DNA from: Actinomycetota bacterium
GTDB taxonomy: Bacteria > Actinomycetota > Thermoleophilia > Gaiellales > Gaiellaceae
Direction of reading: 5' to 3'
Assembly: GCA_003136795.1 (NCBI GenBank)
Contig: PLDP01000022.1
Coordinates: forward strand, 1-5,625
Length of the DNA: 5,625 bases
The position numbers and the translations under genes are program-made. This document shows, piece after piece, positions 4,561 to 5,625 of the stretch. Below the pieces are notes generated by a model. The model had not been told where the DNA came from. It did not search any database and saw nothing but the letters and a program-made list of their open reading frames with translations. How positions within the stretch are numbered: position 1 is the stretch's first letter; every line of letters begins with the position of its first letter.

Positions 4561-5625
4561 TTACCGCTGGACACGTGCGTGGCCGCCGGCTGCCAGCCGC
4601 TCGACCTCGGCCAGCGTCGACATCGACGTGTCGCCCGGCGTCGTCATCGCGAGCGCGCCGTGCGCAACGGCGTACGCGAGCGACTCGTCGACGTCGAGCT
4701 CCGTCAAGAGCCCGTAGATCAGCCCGGAGGCGAACGAGTCGCCGCCGCCGACACGGTCGAGGATCTCGAGGTCGCGGCGCAGCTCCGCTTCGTGGAGGCG
4801 GCCGTCGACGAAGCAGATCCCGCCCCAGTCGTTCGACGTCGCCGACCGCACCGTGCGCAGGCTCGTCGCGATCGCCTTCAGGTTCGGAAGGTCGCGCACG
4901 ACCTCCTCGAGCATCGCCTCGTAGCTCGCCGTGTCGAGCTCGGAGAACGCCGCGTCGACCCCTGGGATCTCGTAGCCGAGTGCCGCGGCGAAGTCCTCCT
5001 CGTTGCCGAACATGACGTCGACGAGCTCCGCGAGACGGCGGTTGACCTCGACGGCGTGCTTCGCACCGCCGATCGCCTGCCAGAGCGAGGGCCGGTAGTT
5101 GAGGTCATAGGAGACGACGACGCCCGCGCTGTGCGCGGCGCGCATCGCCTCGGCCGCGACGTCGGCCGACGTCTCCGACAGGCCCGCGAAGATGCCGCCT
5201 GTGTGGAACCAGCGCGCACCCTCGCGCTCGAAGATCGCCGCCCAGTCGATCTCGCCCGGGCGGAGCTGCGACGCTGCCGTGTGCCCGCGGTCGGAGCAGC
5301 CGACGGCGCCGCGAACGCCGAAGCCGCGCTCGGTGAAGTTCAGCCCGTTCCGGACCGAGCGGCCGACGCCGTCGTACGGCGCCCAGCGAAGGTGCGACGT
5401 GTCGACGCCGCCCTGCAGGACCAGGTCCTCGACGAGCCGGCCGACCGGGTTGTCCGCGAGCGCCGTCACGACCGTCGTACGCAGGCCGAAGCACCGCCGG
5501 AGCCCGCGCGCGACGTTGTACTCGCCGCCGCCCTCCCAGACGCGGAACGAGCGGGCCGTCGCGATGCGGTCGTCGCCGGGATCGAGCCGAAGCATCACCT
5601 CGCCGAGCGCGACGAGGTCCCAGCG
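4561..5625 (-). CDS. PfkB-family sugar kinase, 2-keto-3-deoxygluconate kinase-like (5' partial)
   Basis: The enzyme should phosphorylate a sugar or sugar acid with ATP; the best fit is 2-keto-3-deoxygluconate kinase, which feeds the Entner-Doudoroff aldolase. The frame is open to the right edge, and its first visible residues are RWDLVALGEVMLRLDP, the standard first beta strand of the family. The GTG at 5598 and the ATG next to it are therefore internal, and only a few N-terminal residues are missing. In the visible 354 residues, GGGEYN (32-37) is the substrate motif, DLNYRPSLW (174-182) is typical of this kinase group, and GNEEDF (207-212) follows. DRVGGGDSFASG (290-301) is the second PfkB signature with catalytic Asp296. 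It precedes the epimerase in a likely operon, whose promoter lies outside the window. Fructokinase or another sugar-acid kinase remains possible. Confidence 0.93.
   Translation of the reverse strand, partial: RWDLVALGEVMLRLDPGDDRIATARSFRVWEGGGEYNVARGLRRCFGLRTTVVTALADNPVGRLVEDLVLQGGVDTSHLRWAPYDGVGRSVRNGLNFTERGFGVRGAVGCSDRGHTAASQLRPGEIDWAAIFEREGARWFHTGGIFAGLSETSADVAAEAMRAAHSAGVVVSYDLNYRPSLWQAIGGAKHAVEVNRRLAELVDVMFGNEEDFAAALGYEIPGVDAAFSELDTASYEAMLEEVVRDLPNLKAIATSLRTVRSATSNDWGGICFVDGRLHEAELRRDLEILDRVGGGDSFASGLIYGLLTELDVDESLAYAVAHGALAMTTPGDTSMSTLAEVERLAAGGHARVQR

Noticed and set aside
3900..5015. 371-codon plus-strand open frame opposite the epimerase and kinase genes
   Set aside because: It is an antisense shadow of two well-conserved enzymes, with low-complexity arginine-rich content.
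1..5625. A novel defence, mobile or RNA-based system
   Set aside because: All large genes fall in known regulator, transporter or sugar-enzyme families. I saw no nuclease, recombinase, repeat array or structured RNA.

Overview
The window is GC-rich throughout, with G or C at most third codon positions. Its permease belongs to the ABC-2 type common in actinobacteria, marked by a cytoplasmic 'GT.RL.WTQS.TR.RW' loop. I infer a high-GC actinobacterium, possibly of the Thermoleophilia/Solirubrobacterales type. The phylum is moderately supported and the class is only a guess. No RNA gene, CRISPR array, insertion sequence or phage gene is visible.

Left end (1-1211): a LacI/GalR-family regulator reads rightward. 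Divergent to it, the first 17 codons of another gene run off the left edge, with a strong Shine-Dalgarno and a good promoter. The intergenic region carries two matching LacI-type operators. One lies just downstream of the predicted start of the divergent transcript, and the other begins at the regulator's own start codon. This is the layout of a local sugar-responsive repressor controlling itself and a divergent operon.

Middle (1215-3519): a compact leftward operon holds a YtrA-type GntR regulator, an ABC ATPase and an ABC-2 permease. Both junctions are 4-base ATGA overlaps. A TTGACG-N17-TACTCT promoter precedes it, followed by an 8-bp tandem repeat that is a candidate operator. The permease ends 3 bp from the end of the convergent lacI-type gene.

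Right end (3618-5625): a leftward pair follows, a PfkB-family sugar kinase resembling 2-keto-3-deoxygluconate kinase (5' end beyond the window) and then an extended-SDR NAD-dependent epimerase/dehydratase. They are 25 bp apart and probably co-transcribed.

The two ends look like carbohydrate or sugar-acid catabolism with local control, and the YtrA-type ABC export cassette sits between them as a self-contained unit. All gene families are known. The most informative structure is the regulatory architecture in 50-200.
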